This document shows, in pieces, positions 54,354 through 63,367 of a DNA stretch of 64,000 nucleotides. The DNA comes from an uncultured Bermanella sp. (GTDB lineage: Bacteria; Pseudomonadota; Gammaproteobacteria; Pseudomonadales; Oceanobacteraceae), in NCBI GenBank assembly GCA_913058575.1, contig CAJXRF010000016.1:1-64000 (forward strand). Reading direction: 5' to 3'. Under the pieces are notes generated by a model that saw only the letters and a list, made by a program, of their open reading frames with translations, searched no databases and had not been told where the DNA came from. Position 1 is the first letter of the stretch, and each line of letters starts with the position of its first letter. The position numbers were made by a program, and so were the translations under genes.

Positions 54354-54965
54354 ATGAGCACAGCCAAATCTCCCCAACAAGCGCCCGAAACAGATGGGCG
54401 AAAATTACGCACGAATGATAGCCGTAAGAAAATAGTCGATGCTTTTTTAAAACTGGTCTATGAGGGCAACATATCACCCAGTGCAGAAGAGGTGGCGAGC
54501 ACTGCCAATGTGGGGCTGCGCACCGTATTTAGGCGTTTCAATGAAATGGAGCTACTCTATCGTGAGCTAATAATTGAAGTACAAGCTAGGCACCTACCAA
54601 CATTTTTACAACCTTTCACCTCAAGTGAATGGCGCGAACAATTAAATGAAATGATTGACCGCAAGGCTAGTGCTTATGAGTTACTCATGCCTTATCGCAT
54701 GGCCGCCAAGATTTACCAGCATCAATCTGAATTTATCAAAGACAACATTGCACGCTGGAACTTCAGTCAGCGAAAAATGTTAGAATTAGTATTGCCTTTT
54801 AGCAGCAAGAAAGAACCCCTGAAATTTGCCGCCATTGAAGTCGCGTTAAGTTTTGACACTTGGATTCAATTGCGTAACGAACAAAAAATGTCAGCAAAAA
54901 AATCTAAACAATTAATGATTTATATGATGGAAATAGCACTGGGCAGTGATGACATTAAGAAATAA
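54354..54965 (+). CDS. TetR-family regulator 2
   Basis: This 203-residue tandem paralogue of TetR 1 keeps the DNA-recognition helix almost unchanged (VASTANVGLRTVFRRFNEMELLYREL) and a divergent ligand domain. It has an operator of its own and is followed 44 bases later by a GST-like gene, so it may also regulate that gene. Similar recognition helices suggest that both regulators read the same operator but sense different ligands. Confidence 0.9.
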   Translation: MSTAKSPQQAPETDGRKLRTNDSRKKIVDAFLKLVYEGNISPSAEEVASTANVGLRTVFRRFNEMELLYRELIIEVQARHLPTFLQPFTSSEWREQLNEMIDRKASAYELLMPYRMAAKIYQHQSEFIKDNIARWNFSQRKMLELVLPFSSKKEPLKFAAIEVALSFDTWIQLRNEQKMSAKKSKQLMIYMMEIALGSDDIKK

Positions 54966-55009
54966 TTTCATCGTCTTATATAACAATAAACTAAAGATGA
55001 GCCCCGTAC

Positions 55010-56176
55010 ATGAAGAATAATCACTATGTTTTATGGGGCTCTGAATTATCGCCCTTTTATTTAAAGGTGCTGGCTTGTTTACAGTATCACCACACTAAAA
55101 TTAATTTTCAGCCTCAAAATGGCCACTATTTCAAAGCCCTATACTATCAATTAAAAGTTCAGTTAATTCAGGCTGGTTTAATAAAAATTACCTGGCCCCA
55201 AAAAAGCACATTAGATGAACTGCCTTTAGTGCCTTATATGTTTAATAGTAAAGGCCAGTCCCTTTACGATTCAAGTGCGTTTGCCCATTACTTGGATAAA
55301 CACACCACTTCTCCTGTTCATTGCCTTTGTAGCTTTGACAATAATTCCGTAGAATTTTTAATCGCTTTAATTGATGAATACGCCGATGAATTTGGCTTGT
55401 ACATGGTCCACCATATGCGCTGGAAATATTCAGCAACAGATAATACTGCAGGTAGTCGCTTAGCAAATGAATTTAAAACCCTGTTAGGGCCATTCAATGG
55501 CATTATTGCTAATAGTTTCCCCAAACGCCAAGTAAGACGCCTACCTTACTTGTTTAGTGTGGCACCCAAGGGATTCGCGATAGATAAACTTCCCAAGGTG
55601 TTACAGCCGCCTATTAAAATTGGTTTTCCAGCAACCCATAAACTGCTGGAAAATAGCTATGATAACTTGCTAGATGCACTAGAGTTATTATTCGCCAAAC
55701 GCCCTTACATTTTAGGCAATGCATTTACTTTGGCCGATGCCAGTATCTATGGGCAGCTGTCCATGAATTTAACTGATCCGTCGGCTAACCAGCATATCAT
55801 TCGTCGCGCGCCTAACGTTCACGCTTGGCTAATAAAAATCCAACAGAGCGATTTCCAAAGGCCTGATAAAGTTAAATTTGAAATAAATGAAGATCTGGCA
55901 CCATTATTAATGGAAATTCAGCGTACCTTTATTCCTTTAATGCAGCAAAATCACCAAGCCTATAAAAATTACCTAGCTGAAGGGCACGATGTTTTTAACG
56001 AAAATGCATTTAATAAAGGTGAAGCCTTATATGAAGGCTTAATTGATGGCGAGCCGTTTAAATCTGTGGTGAAAAGTTTTCAAGTCGCCAGCTGGCAAGA
56101 CGTTGTAAAACGTTGGAATGGGCTATCAGATTCCGAACGTCAGATTATTAATGACGTCACCCCGTTAAAAATTTAA
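55010..56176 (+). CDS. long GST-like protein (family copy 2)
   Basis: This 388-residue protein belongs to the same extended GST group as 43802, 58865 and 62223. The N-terminal domain is atypical: WGSELSPFYLKVLACLQYHH and then a long insertion before LVPYMFNSKGQSLYDSSAF. The helical domain keeps DEYADEFGLYMVHHMRWKY and YILGNAFTLADASIYGQL. It is the most divergent of the four. It lies 44 bases after TetR 2. The stop overlaps the stop of the minus-strand AcpH gene by 4 bases. Confidence 0.82.
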   Translation: MKNNHYVLWGSELSPFYLKVLACLQYHHTKINFQPQNGHYFKALYYQLKVQLIQAGLIKITWPQKSTLDELPLVPYMFNSKGQSLYDSSAFAHYLDKHTTSPVHCLCSFDNNSVEFLIALIDEYADEFGLYMVHHMRWKYSATDNTAGSRLANEFKTLLGPFNGIIANSFPKRQVRRLPYLFSVAPKGFAIDKLPKVLQPPIKIGFPATHKLLENSYDNLLDALELLFAKRPYILGNAFTLADASIYGQLSMNLTDPSANQHIIRRAPNVHAWLIKIQQSDFQRPDKVKFEINEDLAPLLMEIQRTFIPLMQQNHQAYKNYLAEGHDVFNENAFNKGEALYEGLIDGEPFKSVVKSFQVASWQDVVKRWNGLSDSERQIINDVTPLKI

Positions 56177-56793
56177 AAAATAACCGGCTTCCAGTGGGGT
56201 AATTGTTCTTCATTGGAATTCGATTTTACATATGCTTGTAACTCTGGGAAAAAACATAAGAAATCTTGCTCTATGGCAGCATATGCTTCTATCACCAACG
56301 GATAATAATCCAGTGTGCATTCTTTTTTTCGTAAACGCTCTGAAAGGCGTTTGTCGACTCTTTTAAAAGTGCACTCTAATTCTTCTAGAGTTTGGTATTG
56401 ACGCAAATGATCTGAACGAATTAAACCCACTACAAACTCTTTAACCGCGATAGGATAACTTTCTATGGCGATTGAAGCACTTTCATAAAAAGCATCTAAA
56501 AACTTATGCCTATCTTGCTGACAGAATCGTTGCCAATGCTGGGTCAACAGTAAATCATAAGTAAGATCTACCACAACACTTTTTAAGTACCCCTTACCCA
56601 GTAAGGATTTACTGTTTAAAAAACAAGGGTGGCGATCGGTAAAACTATCGACCCTTTGGTGCATGAGCATGCCTTGACGCAAGCGTGTATCCGCATTCGG
56701 CCAGGGTCTGCCCTTACAGGTATCATTAAGCAGATTTCCAAGCTGACTTTCAATATCTTGCTCTGACAGAAATATATGTGCTAGCCAGTTCAT
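56173..56793 (-). CDS. acpH: ACP phosphodiesterase (DUF479)
   Basis: This 206-residue protein has the DUF479/AcpH hallmarks MNWLAHIFLS, GNLLNDTCKGRP, HQRVDSFTDRHP and VVDLTYDLLLTQHW. The enzyme removes the 4'-phosphopantetheine arm from acyl carrier protein. It converges with the GST gene; placement here seems unrelated to the catabolic set. Confidence 0.9.
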   Translation of the reverse strand: MNWLAHIFLSEQDIESQLGNLLNDTCKGRPWPNADTRLRQGMLMHQRVDSFTDRHPCFLNSKSLLGKGYLKSVVVDLTYDLLLTQHWQRFCQQDRHKFLDAFYESASIAIESYPIAVKEFVVGLIRSDHLRQYQTLEELECTFKRVDKRLSERLRKKECTLDYYPLVIEAYAAIEQDFLCFFPELQAYVKSNSNEEQLPHWKPVIF

Positions 56794-56949
56794 ATTTGAA
56801 AATGCTGTTCATCAAGTATATGCGTCATACGCCAGGCTTTTAGATCTATAAATTGAATCATTCAGAATAGGGTATCCAGAGAACTTTGCAACATCAAGGG
56901 TAACAAAAGCAAGCAGCCAAGGCTTACAAAAAACCATTTAAAAATTATC

Positions 56950-57870
56950 TTAAACCAATGAAATGCATTCTTCTAAACTTTGTAAAGTATCCACTACTTT
57001 TTGAGCGGTAAAATTAATGCTGCGAGATCGTAATTGATAAGCACCAATATGAACATTCAATTCGAAAGGTAAGGGGATTTTGACCAGCGATCCACTGGCC
57101 ACTTCATCTTTAACCAAAATACGCGGGGCAAATGTAGCTGCCAAACCCGCCCTAACTAAGCTTAGACAAGTATGAATACTCTCTATTTGGTATTGAGCAC
57201 TACCATTCTGGTTAATTAGTGTTTGAAATGACTTGGGAAATTGATCCATAAATTTTTGAGGGGGTTGTTCACTGGTGACTGCCCATTTAACCTTGCTTAA
57301 GGCTGTCATCAAATCTTTTTTCTTTAACGACTCATGCAATGCCTTACTCACAACGATATCAATAGGCATTTTAAACAAGGGGGTCACATGAAACCGTTCG
57401 CAGTCTGCTAGCTCTTCAAGTTTACCTGTATCAAATAACAAAAAGTCATAATCATAAACTAATAAGCCGTGTAGTAATTTATCAAATTTTTCAATTTTTA
57501 CCTCAAAATCAATATCTGCCCCTTGAGCATTTAGAGTTTCGATTAATGGCAGCAGAATAATATCGCTCTCTACCGGGCCACAGCCCATGGTAACTGCCCC
57601 TTGAATACCGGTGGCAATTTGTTCTGCGGTAAGTTGAAAGCTTTGTGCTTCTGCCAGAACCTGTAACGCCCTTTTATAAAGATCATGGGCTGGCGTAGTA
57701 GGCGTTAATTCACGGCTGTGGCGAGTAAATAATTGCAGCCCTAAACGCTCCTCCAAGTTTTTTAAACTCTTGGTTAAGGCAGGCTGTCCTACACCGACAT
57801 ATTTGGCCGCACTCAGCAAGGATCCGTAATCGTAAACCGCTACAAAATATTGAAGCTGCTTTAAATCCAT
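56950..57870 (-). CDS. LysR-family regulator divergent from the DJ-1 2 operon
   Basis: The frame opens at 57927, but the protein proper begins at the ATG at 57870 (MDLKQLQYFVAVYDYGSLLSAA), with a GTG at 57882 preceded by AGAAGG as an alternative. About 306 residues: an N-terminal winged helix (LQYFVAVYDYGSLLSAAKYV through ALTKSLKNLEERLGLQLFTRH) and a LysR substrate-binding domain. It diverges from DJ-1 2 by about 150 bases, the standard arrangement for a LysR protein and its target operon. Confidence 0.9.
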   Translation of the reverse strand: MDLKQLQYFVAVYDYGSLLSAAKYVGVGQPALTKSLKNLEERLGLQLFTRHSRELTPTTPAHDLYKRALQVLAEAQSFQLTAEQIATGIQGAVTMGCGPVESDIILLPLIETLNAQGADIDFEVKIEKFDKLLHGLLVYDYDFLLFDTGKLEELADCERFHVTPLFKMPIDIVVSKALHESLKKKDLMTALSKVKWAVTSEQPPQKFMDQFPKSFQTLINQNGSAQYQIESIHTCLSLVRAGLAATFAPRILVKDEVASGSLVKIPLPFELNVHIGAYQLRSRSINFTAQKVVDTLQSLEECISLV

Positions 57871-58020
57871 TGCCTTTTTCACATTTATCACCTTCTGAAA
57901 TCCAGTAAAACCACAAGTAATATACATAGTCCTAACAAGAATACTTAAAATCAGTACTATTTAAAATGACTATTTATATCAACACTTCGATCATCAATAT
58001 TATTACCACAGGGATTCCCT

Positions 58021-58818
58021 ATGAATTTTTTTCCGTTTAAATCCACCTATAAAGCTTCACCGGATATTAACCTAAAAGGTCATAGGGCCCTTGTTATTAC
58101 CACTAGCTATAAAACCCTCGACATCATCAATAAAAAGACAAATACCGTTGTAAAAAAAGGAAAGGCAACCGGTGTTTACGCCTCAGAAATGACCGACCCC
58201 TACTATGTATTTCTGGATGCAGGAATGGATGTGGATGTGGCGAGCATTCGCGGTGGAAAAATCCCTGTTGAGCCAGCTTCCCTTGGGTTAGTTATGCGCA
58301 CTGAATACGATAGCCGTTTTCTAAAGGGCACGGTCCTGCAACAAAAAACCAAACATTCCAAAAAAATTGATGATGTGGACTTTATGTCATACGACATTAT
58401 TTTTATGGCCGGAGGCTGGGGGGCTGCATACGATTTAGCGCAATCCAAAATCCTCAGCGAAAAACTTAGCCAAGCCTACGCTGCCAAGAAAATATTAGGG
58501 GGCGTTTGTCATGGGCCTCTGGGGTTTATTGGCGCGACCAACCCCGACGGCAGCCCTTTAGTAAAAGGTGTCACAATGACAGCGGTGACCGACCGTCAGG
58601 TGAAACAACTTGGCATTAAAATAACCCCAAAACACCCAGAGACTGAATTACGTAAGGAAGGGGCTAATTTTAAAAGCACCAGTAAACGCTTTATTGAGTT
58701 TTTTAATAATCATGTGGAGGTGGATAAAAAGCATCGGGTAGTAACGGGTCAAAACCAAAAGGGCGGCATAGAAGCCTCAGAAAAAGCCATGAAATTATTG
58801 TTAGAAACGATCACGTAA
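58021..58818 (+). CDS. soluble DJ-1/PfpI-family protein 2
   Basis: This 265-residue paralogue of 37491-38345 lacks its membrane anchor. It has nucleophile Cys163 in GGVCHGPLG, IIFMAGGWGAAYDL and the family's C-terminal VVTGQNQKGG. It starts an operon with a GST-like protein (gap 46 bases) and DUF3604. Hsp31-like glyoxalase, deglycase or esterase activity is possible. Confidence 0.87.
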   Translation: MNFFPFKSTYKASPDINLKGHRALVITTSYKTLDIINKKTNTVVKKGKATGVYASEMTDPYYVFLDAGMDVDVASIRGGKIPVEPASLGLVMRTEYDSRFLKGTVLQQKTKHSKKIDDVDFMSYDIIFMAGGWGAAYDLAQSKILSEKLSQAYAAKKILGGVCHGPLGFIGATNPDGSPLVKGVTMTAVTDRQVKQLGIKITPKHPETELRKEGANFKSTSKRFIEFFNNHVEVDKKHRVVTGQNQKGGIEASEKAMKLLLETIT

Positions 58819-58864
58819 TTTCAATAGCAAATACGCTACCATTTCTACCCCCCCTGAGCCCGCC

Positions 58865-60007
58865 ATGAAAGACAATAAAAATAATGATTCTCTTGCCCCC
58901 TACACGCTTTATAAATCGGATGTGTCCTATTTTAGCGGAAAAATAGAGGCGTACCTGCGGTACAAGAACATCCCCCACAACACGGTGGATATGAATATCA
59001 ATTCCATGAATGAGGTGGTAAAGAATACCGGCTTTAAAAAAGTCCCCGCCATAAAAACAGCCAATAATACATGGCTGTTTGATACCACGCCCATGTTGCA
59101 ATGGTTTGAAGAAAGATATCCGCAAAACCCCATACTGCCCAATGACCCAGCATTACGCTTTATGGCATTACTGCTTGAGGACTATGGAGATGAATGGTTA
59201 TGGCGCCCAGCCATGTGGTGGCGTTGGGTGCCTCGTGCCTCTCGATGGGCCCTGGGCTATCGTATTGGTGCCGAATTTGCGCCCTCACTACTTGCCAGAC
59301 CTATAGGTTGGTTTTTTGGTCGACGCCAATTAAAGGAGTGGCTATGGGACGACGGCGTGACCCTTAAAAATGAAGCTGATGTGCGCGACATGCTGTTTCG
59401 TGAGTTTGAGTTTTTAGAACCATTACTGCAACACCAACCTTACCTGTTAGGCAGCCACCCATCGGCGGCCGATTTTGGTTATTTTGCTTCTTTATTTCGC
59501 CACTTTGGTAATGATCCTGAGTCTGCTGAAGCAGTACGCAGGCAAGCCCCCAATACTTATGAATGGCTTGCGCGGCTGTGGAATGCCAAGCCCGAAAAAT
59601 TACCAAAAGCGCAAAATTGGATATGGCCAGAAGGAAAGCATTGGGATGGGTTACTTGAGCGAATTGCCAAAGATTATCTGCCGTATCTTCAACAAAATGC
59701 AAAGGCATTTAGCCTCAACCAGAAACGCTTTAACCATATCGGTAATACCTTTGTGTTTAACAACACCAAGACCACACATTACCGCGTGTATTGCCGAGAA
59801 GTGCTACAGCAGGAATTTAATAAGCTTTGCACCATTGATCAGGATCGAGTCAACGACTTATTTGCCGCCCATGGCAGTTTAGCGGCATTGCACGATGACG
59901 CGGTAATTGAATCTGGATTGGCGAAAAAGTTTGTGTTGCCACGCACCACGCAAACCAAATATAAACAGACGCTCCGCCAATTCATACTTGGCCAGCCTAG
60001 AAACTAA
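58865..60007 (+). CDS. long GST-like protein (family copy 3)
   Basis: This 380-residue protein has a thioredoxin-like N-domain (LYKSDVSYFSGKIEAYLRYKNIP, KVPAIKTANNTWLFDTTPMLQWFEERYP), then the helical GST domain with EDYGDEWLWRPAMWWRWVPR and YLLGSHPSAADFGYFASL, and a C-terminal extension of about 130 residues. Second in the LysR-linked operon. Confidence 0.86.
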   Translation: MKDNKNNDSLAPYTLYKSDVSYFSGKIEAYLRYKNIPHNTVDMNINSMNEVVKNTGFKKVPAIKTANNTWLFDTTPMLQWFEERYPQNPILPNDPALRFMALLLEDYGDEWLWRPAMWWRWVPRASRWALGYRIGAEFAPSLLARPIGWFFGRRQLKEWLWDDGVTLKNEADVRDMLFREFEFLEPLLQHQPYLLGSHPSAADFGYFASLFRHFGNDPESAEAVRRQAPNTYEWLARLWNAKPEKLPKAQNWIWPEGKHWDGLLERIAKDYLPYLQQNAKAFSLNQKRFNHIGNTFVFNNTKTTHYRVYCREVLQQEFNKLCTIDQDRVNDLFAAHGSLAALHDDAVIESGLAKKFVLPRTTQTKYKQTLRQFILGQPRN

Positions 60008-60033
60008 CCTTCTATTTTTAAATAGGCGCAATT

Positions 60034-61923
60034 ATGGAACTAAAAATTTTAGCATTACCGACTCTGTTGTTAGCGACGAATGCGGCAGCTAATACACAGC
60101 AAGCGAGCCATTTATATTGGGGAGATACCCATTTACACACTTCCTATTCCTTTGATGCTTTTTTAAGTAATAACCAATCGGCTGACCCTGACACCGCATA
60201 CCGCTGGGCAAAAGGTTCGCCGGTGATACACCCCTATACTCGCGCCAAGGTACAGGTGGGAACACCGTTAGATTTTTTGGTGGTATCCGATCATGCCGAA
60301 GCGTTGGGCGTAGCCCGTGCGGTAATGAACGAAACCCAACAATTAGCAAAGCTAGAAGGGGACATACCATTTTTTTCTGAATTCTTTCGCACCATTAAGC
60401 TCACCCTAATGCGCATGTCGGTTAACTATGATGGTGGTGCTGATTTGTTTCAATCCATATTGCCAGATAAGGCTCACAACCCAGGCAGCGACCCTGTGGC
60501 CGACCCAGCCAATATTTTAGATAAAAACCCTTTGGGGAATCATACCCCCACAGTGGCCACCGCTTGGAGTGAGATAGTGGATGCCGCCGAACGCCACAAT
60601 GAACCCGGAAAATTTACCGCTTTTGTGGGCTGGGAGTGGAGCTCTATTCCTACAGGCGCCAACTTGCACCGCGTTATTATGTCACCCAATGGGGGAGATA
60701 TTTCCAAGCAATACCTTCCTTTTGGATCTGACCAGAGCCAATACCCAGAAGATTTATGGGCCTGGCTGGATAATACCAGTGCCACAAGCGGCGCAGAATT
60801 TATCGCCATTCCTCATAATTCCAATGCATCAAAAGGCTATATGTTTCCAGAAACCACATTAAGAGGCCAGCCTATTACAGTCGACTACGCTCGAACTCGA
60901 ATGAAGTGGGAGCCCGTAGTTGAAGTGACGCAAATTAAGGGCGACTCGGAAACCCACCCTAGCGTGTCCCCCCATGATTCGTTTGCCAATTTTGAAACTT
61001 ATGACCACTACATGCAGGTGTCTCCACAAGAATATCAAGCCAGTAAAGGAGACTATGCGCGTTCTGGGTTGCGTCGCGGAATGGAAATTGAAAACCGTAT
61101 TGGAGTTAACCCTTTTAAATTTGGCATGATCGGATCCACCGATTCACATACTGCTTTATCCAGCTCTGAAGAAGATAATTTTTGGGGGAAATTTGCCCAT
61201 GATTCCACTCCGGAAACAAAACGCGCTAAAACAATAATTGGTGGCACCAAGGCATCAGGCTGGGACATGTCAGCAGCGGGTCTGGCGGCAGTATGGGCAA
61301 CTGAGAATAGCCGTGAAAGTATTTTTGCAGCATTTAAACGCCGCGAAGTCTATTCAACCACGGGCCCACGCATAAGCGTACGAGTCTTTGGTGGTTGGGG
61401 GTTTGATAAAAAGTCTGTCGACGCTGAAGATTTTGCAAAAATGGGTTACCGTCAGGGAGTGCCTATGGGGGGGGATTTAGCTCGACCGTCTTCAACGGAT
61501 AAAAAAGTGCAGTTATTAATTCGTGCCGTAAAAGACCCCAAGCATGCCAACCTAGACCGCATACAAGTGGTTAAAGCTTGGCTGGATGAAAAAGGAAAAA
61601 GCCAAGAAAAAGTATATAACGCCGTTTGGTCTGATAACCGGCAGTTAGATGCACAGGGCTGGTTACCTGCCGTAGGGGATACGGTTAATCGTGATACTGC
61701 TTTATACAAAAACACAATTGGCGCAGCGCAACTATCCACCCTTTGGATAGACCCTGATTTTGATATCAATCAACGGGCATTTTACTATGTACGGGTGCTG
61801 CAAATTCCAACACCACGCCATTCACTTTACGATGCAGTAGCGGCCCGAATAGATATCCCTGAAGAAGGCCCTGCGGTTATTCAAGAGCGCGCTTATTCAT
61901 CCCCTATTTGGTATACCCCATAA
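60034..61923 (+). CDS. DUF3604 exported protein
   Basis: This 629-residue protein has a signal peptide (LALPTLLLATNAAA). DUF3604 (PF12228-type) features include a PHP-like metal motif at the N-terminus (WGDTHLHTSYSFDA, with Asp31, His33 and His35), VVSDHAEALG near residue 88, FVGWEWSS, GSTDSHTA in the middle and RREVYSTTGPRI later. These suggest a periplasmic metal-dependent hydrolase. It follows the GST by 26 bases, and a terminator follows. The family's substrates are unknown, but it often accompanies sulfatase and GST genes. Confidence 0.9.
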   Translation: MELKILALPTLLLATNAAANTQQASHLYWGDTHLHTSYSFDAFLSNNQSADPDTAYRWAKGSPVIHPYTRAKVQVGTPLDFLVVSDHAEALGVARAVMNETQQLAKLEGDIPFFSEFFRTIKLTLMRMSVNYDGGADLFQSILPDKAHNPGSDPVADPANILDKNPLGNHTPTVATAWSEIVDAAERHNEPGKFTAFVGWEWSSIPTGANLHRVIMSPNGGDISKQYLPFGSDQSQYPEDLWAWLDNTSATSGAEFIAIPHNSNASKGYMFPETTLRGQPITVDYARTRMKWEPVVEVTQIKGDSETHPSVSPHDSFANFETYDHYMQVSPQEYQASKGDYARSGLRRGMEIENRIGVNPFKFGMIGSTDSHTALSSSEEDNFWGKFAHDSTPETKRAKTIIGGTKASGWDMSAAGLAAVWATENSRESIFAAFKRREVYSTTGPRISVRVFGGWGFDKKSVDAEDFAKMGYRQGVPMGGDLARPSSTDKKVQLLIRAVKDPKHANLDRIQVVKAWLDEKGKSQEKVYNAVWSDNRQLDAQGWLPAVGDTVNRDTALYKNTIGAAQLSTLWIDPDFDINQRAFYYVRVLQIPTPRHSLYDAVAARIDIPEEGPAVIQERAYSSPIWYTP

Positions 61924-61962
61924 AAATATTTCGACTCAGGCCATCATGGTAATTTAAAGCGA

Positions 61963-62001
61963 ACCGTCTCTCTTTTAAAATTAGGGAGACGGTGCGTTTT
62001 T
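61963..62001 (+). terminator. Rho-independent terminator after DUF3604
   Basis: ACCGTCTC pairs with GAGACGGT around a short AT loop, followed by a T5 run. It ends the LysR-linked operon. Confidence 0.88.
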
Positions 62002-62144
62002 GCTTTTACCTGCTTGGAAAAATCCTTGTTTGCCATGTAAAAATGAAACGATAATCACAAAGAATTATTCGATCAGCTACAGACACTTATTAAACCTGCA
62101 CCGCTCAGAAAAGTGTTAAAGATTCGTGATGAATTTTGATCGCT

Positions 62145-62180
62145 GCGTTGGATAAGCGATTGCGTTTTCGCTATCCAACG
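62145..62180. repeat. inverted repeat between DUF3604 and the distal GST gene
   Basis: CGTTGGATA(A)GCG pairs with CGC(T)ATCCAACG around a short loop. It may be a terminator for the minus-strand GST transcript, though it lacks a T tract. Confidence 0.45.
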
Positions 62181-62222
62181 CTCTCTATGTGTAGCGTCAC
62201 CTTTCCATTAGGCTGATGGCTC

Positions 62223-63335
62223 TCACGAATATTGGGCTAACCTAGTTTGCAATTTATCACGTTGCAATTGTGGACCAAGATAGGTATTCATGATATTTCC
62301 ATAACCCAGCCCTTCCAACCATTCAGCCACCGATATTTGATCAAGCAATGACAGTTTCTCATATTGATCTACTATTCTTTGCACCATCCAGACGCTATAA
62401 GGCATACCCGCCCGCGAGAATTGTCCATGGGCCATGGGGAAACTTACCTTACCCAGGGTCCGCGCAACAGTATCGCCCTTCTTCAAATTATCCGAATCTA
62501 CATGCTCATCCAGCTTAACCACTATGGCTTCTATCATAGGGTAAAATTCAGTGAAAATAGTCTCAAATATAGGGGTTAATGTTTCGGGGACTTCATCATT
62601 GGCCAGCAATGTACCTGTGCCCCCCTTACCTGAATGAACACGGTTAACCCAGGCCTGCAAATGCGGTCTAACATCAAGCAAGTCACGCTTGGGTGAAGGA
62701 TCGCGATTTAAATGACCATACATAGGCCCCACTAAAGCAAAGTCGGCAATGGTGGGTTTATTACCAAATAAAAAGTCATGCTGCGCAAAGTGCATCTCTA
62801 AAATATTTAGCACTTTGTGAGTCCAAGCTTCCATCATCTCAAATTGTTCAGGGATAACACCTACGTTGGGTAAAAATCCGCGCAGCATATTCGCTATGCG
62901 ATTCACAAAAGGTTTGCGTACAAAGTTAGGGGCAAAAGGCAATAGCGCCTTACCTGAATCACGTTTAAATAATTCAAAGTTTTCTGGATACGACCAGCGG
63001 TAATGCATGGCAATAGGAATCCACCATTCATCACACCAGGCTTCAATTAGCATGGATGCAATTAGCTGTTTAGGGGTGTTTGGTTTAGCTGACGGTTCTG
63101 GGTGACGCTTCTCTATCTCTTCTACAATCATAGTCGAGTCTTGCAGCCATTGCCCATCGCTGGTTTTAACCACTGGCATGACGGTGGCGCCAGTTTTTTT
63201 AGGAATACGATACAACAAATCAAATGCATTAACCTGAACATCGTTAAAGGGAATACCTTTAAAATTTAAATATCCACGGGTTTTACCGGTGAAAAAAGAT
63301 AAATGCCAACCGTATAAACTGTATTCATGACTCAT
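62223..63335 (-). CDS. long GST-like protein (family copy 4)
   Basis: This 370-residue protein has an N-terminal thioredoxin-like domain (LYGWHLSFFTGKTRGYLNFKGIP, VMPVVKTSDGQWLQDSTMIVEEIEKRHP), then EAWCDEWWIPIAMHYRWSYP and FLFGNKPTIADFALVGPMY in the helical domain, then an extension of about 120 residues. It follows the SDR by 32 bases in one transcript. With the three other copies it forms a local expansion of one unusual GST group. Confidence 0.86.
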   Translation of the reverse strand: MSHEYSLYGWHLSFFTGKTRGYLNFKGIPFNDVQVNAFDLLYRIPKKTGATVMPVVKTSDGQWLQDSTMIVEEIEKRHPEPSAKPNTPKQLIASMLIEAWCDEWWIPIAMHYRWSYPENFELFKRDSGKALLPFAPNFVRKPFVNRIANMLRGFLPNVGVIPEQFEMMEAWTHKVLNILEMHFAQHDFLFGNKPTIADFALVGPMYGHLNRDPSPKRDLLDVRPHLQAWVNRVHSGKGGTGTLLANDEVPETLTPIFETIFTEFYPMIEAIVVKLDEHVDSDNLKKGDTVARTLGKVSFPMAHGQFSRAGMPYSVWMVQRIVDQYEKLSLLDQISVAEWLEGLGYGNIMNTYLGPQLQRDKLQTRLAQYS

Positions 63336-63367
63336 GTTAATACCTTCAAAAATTACTTAAGCGAACT

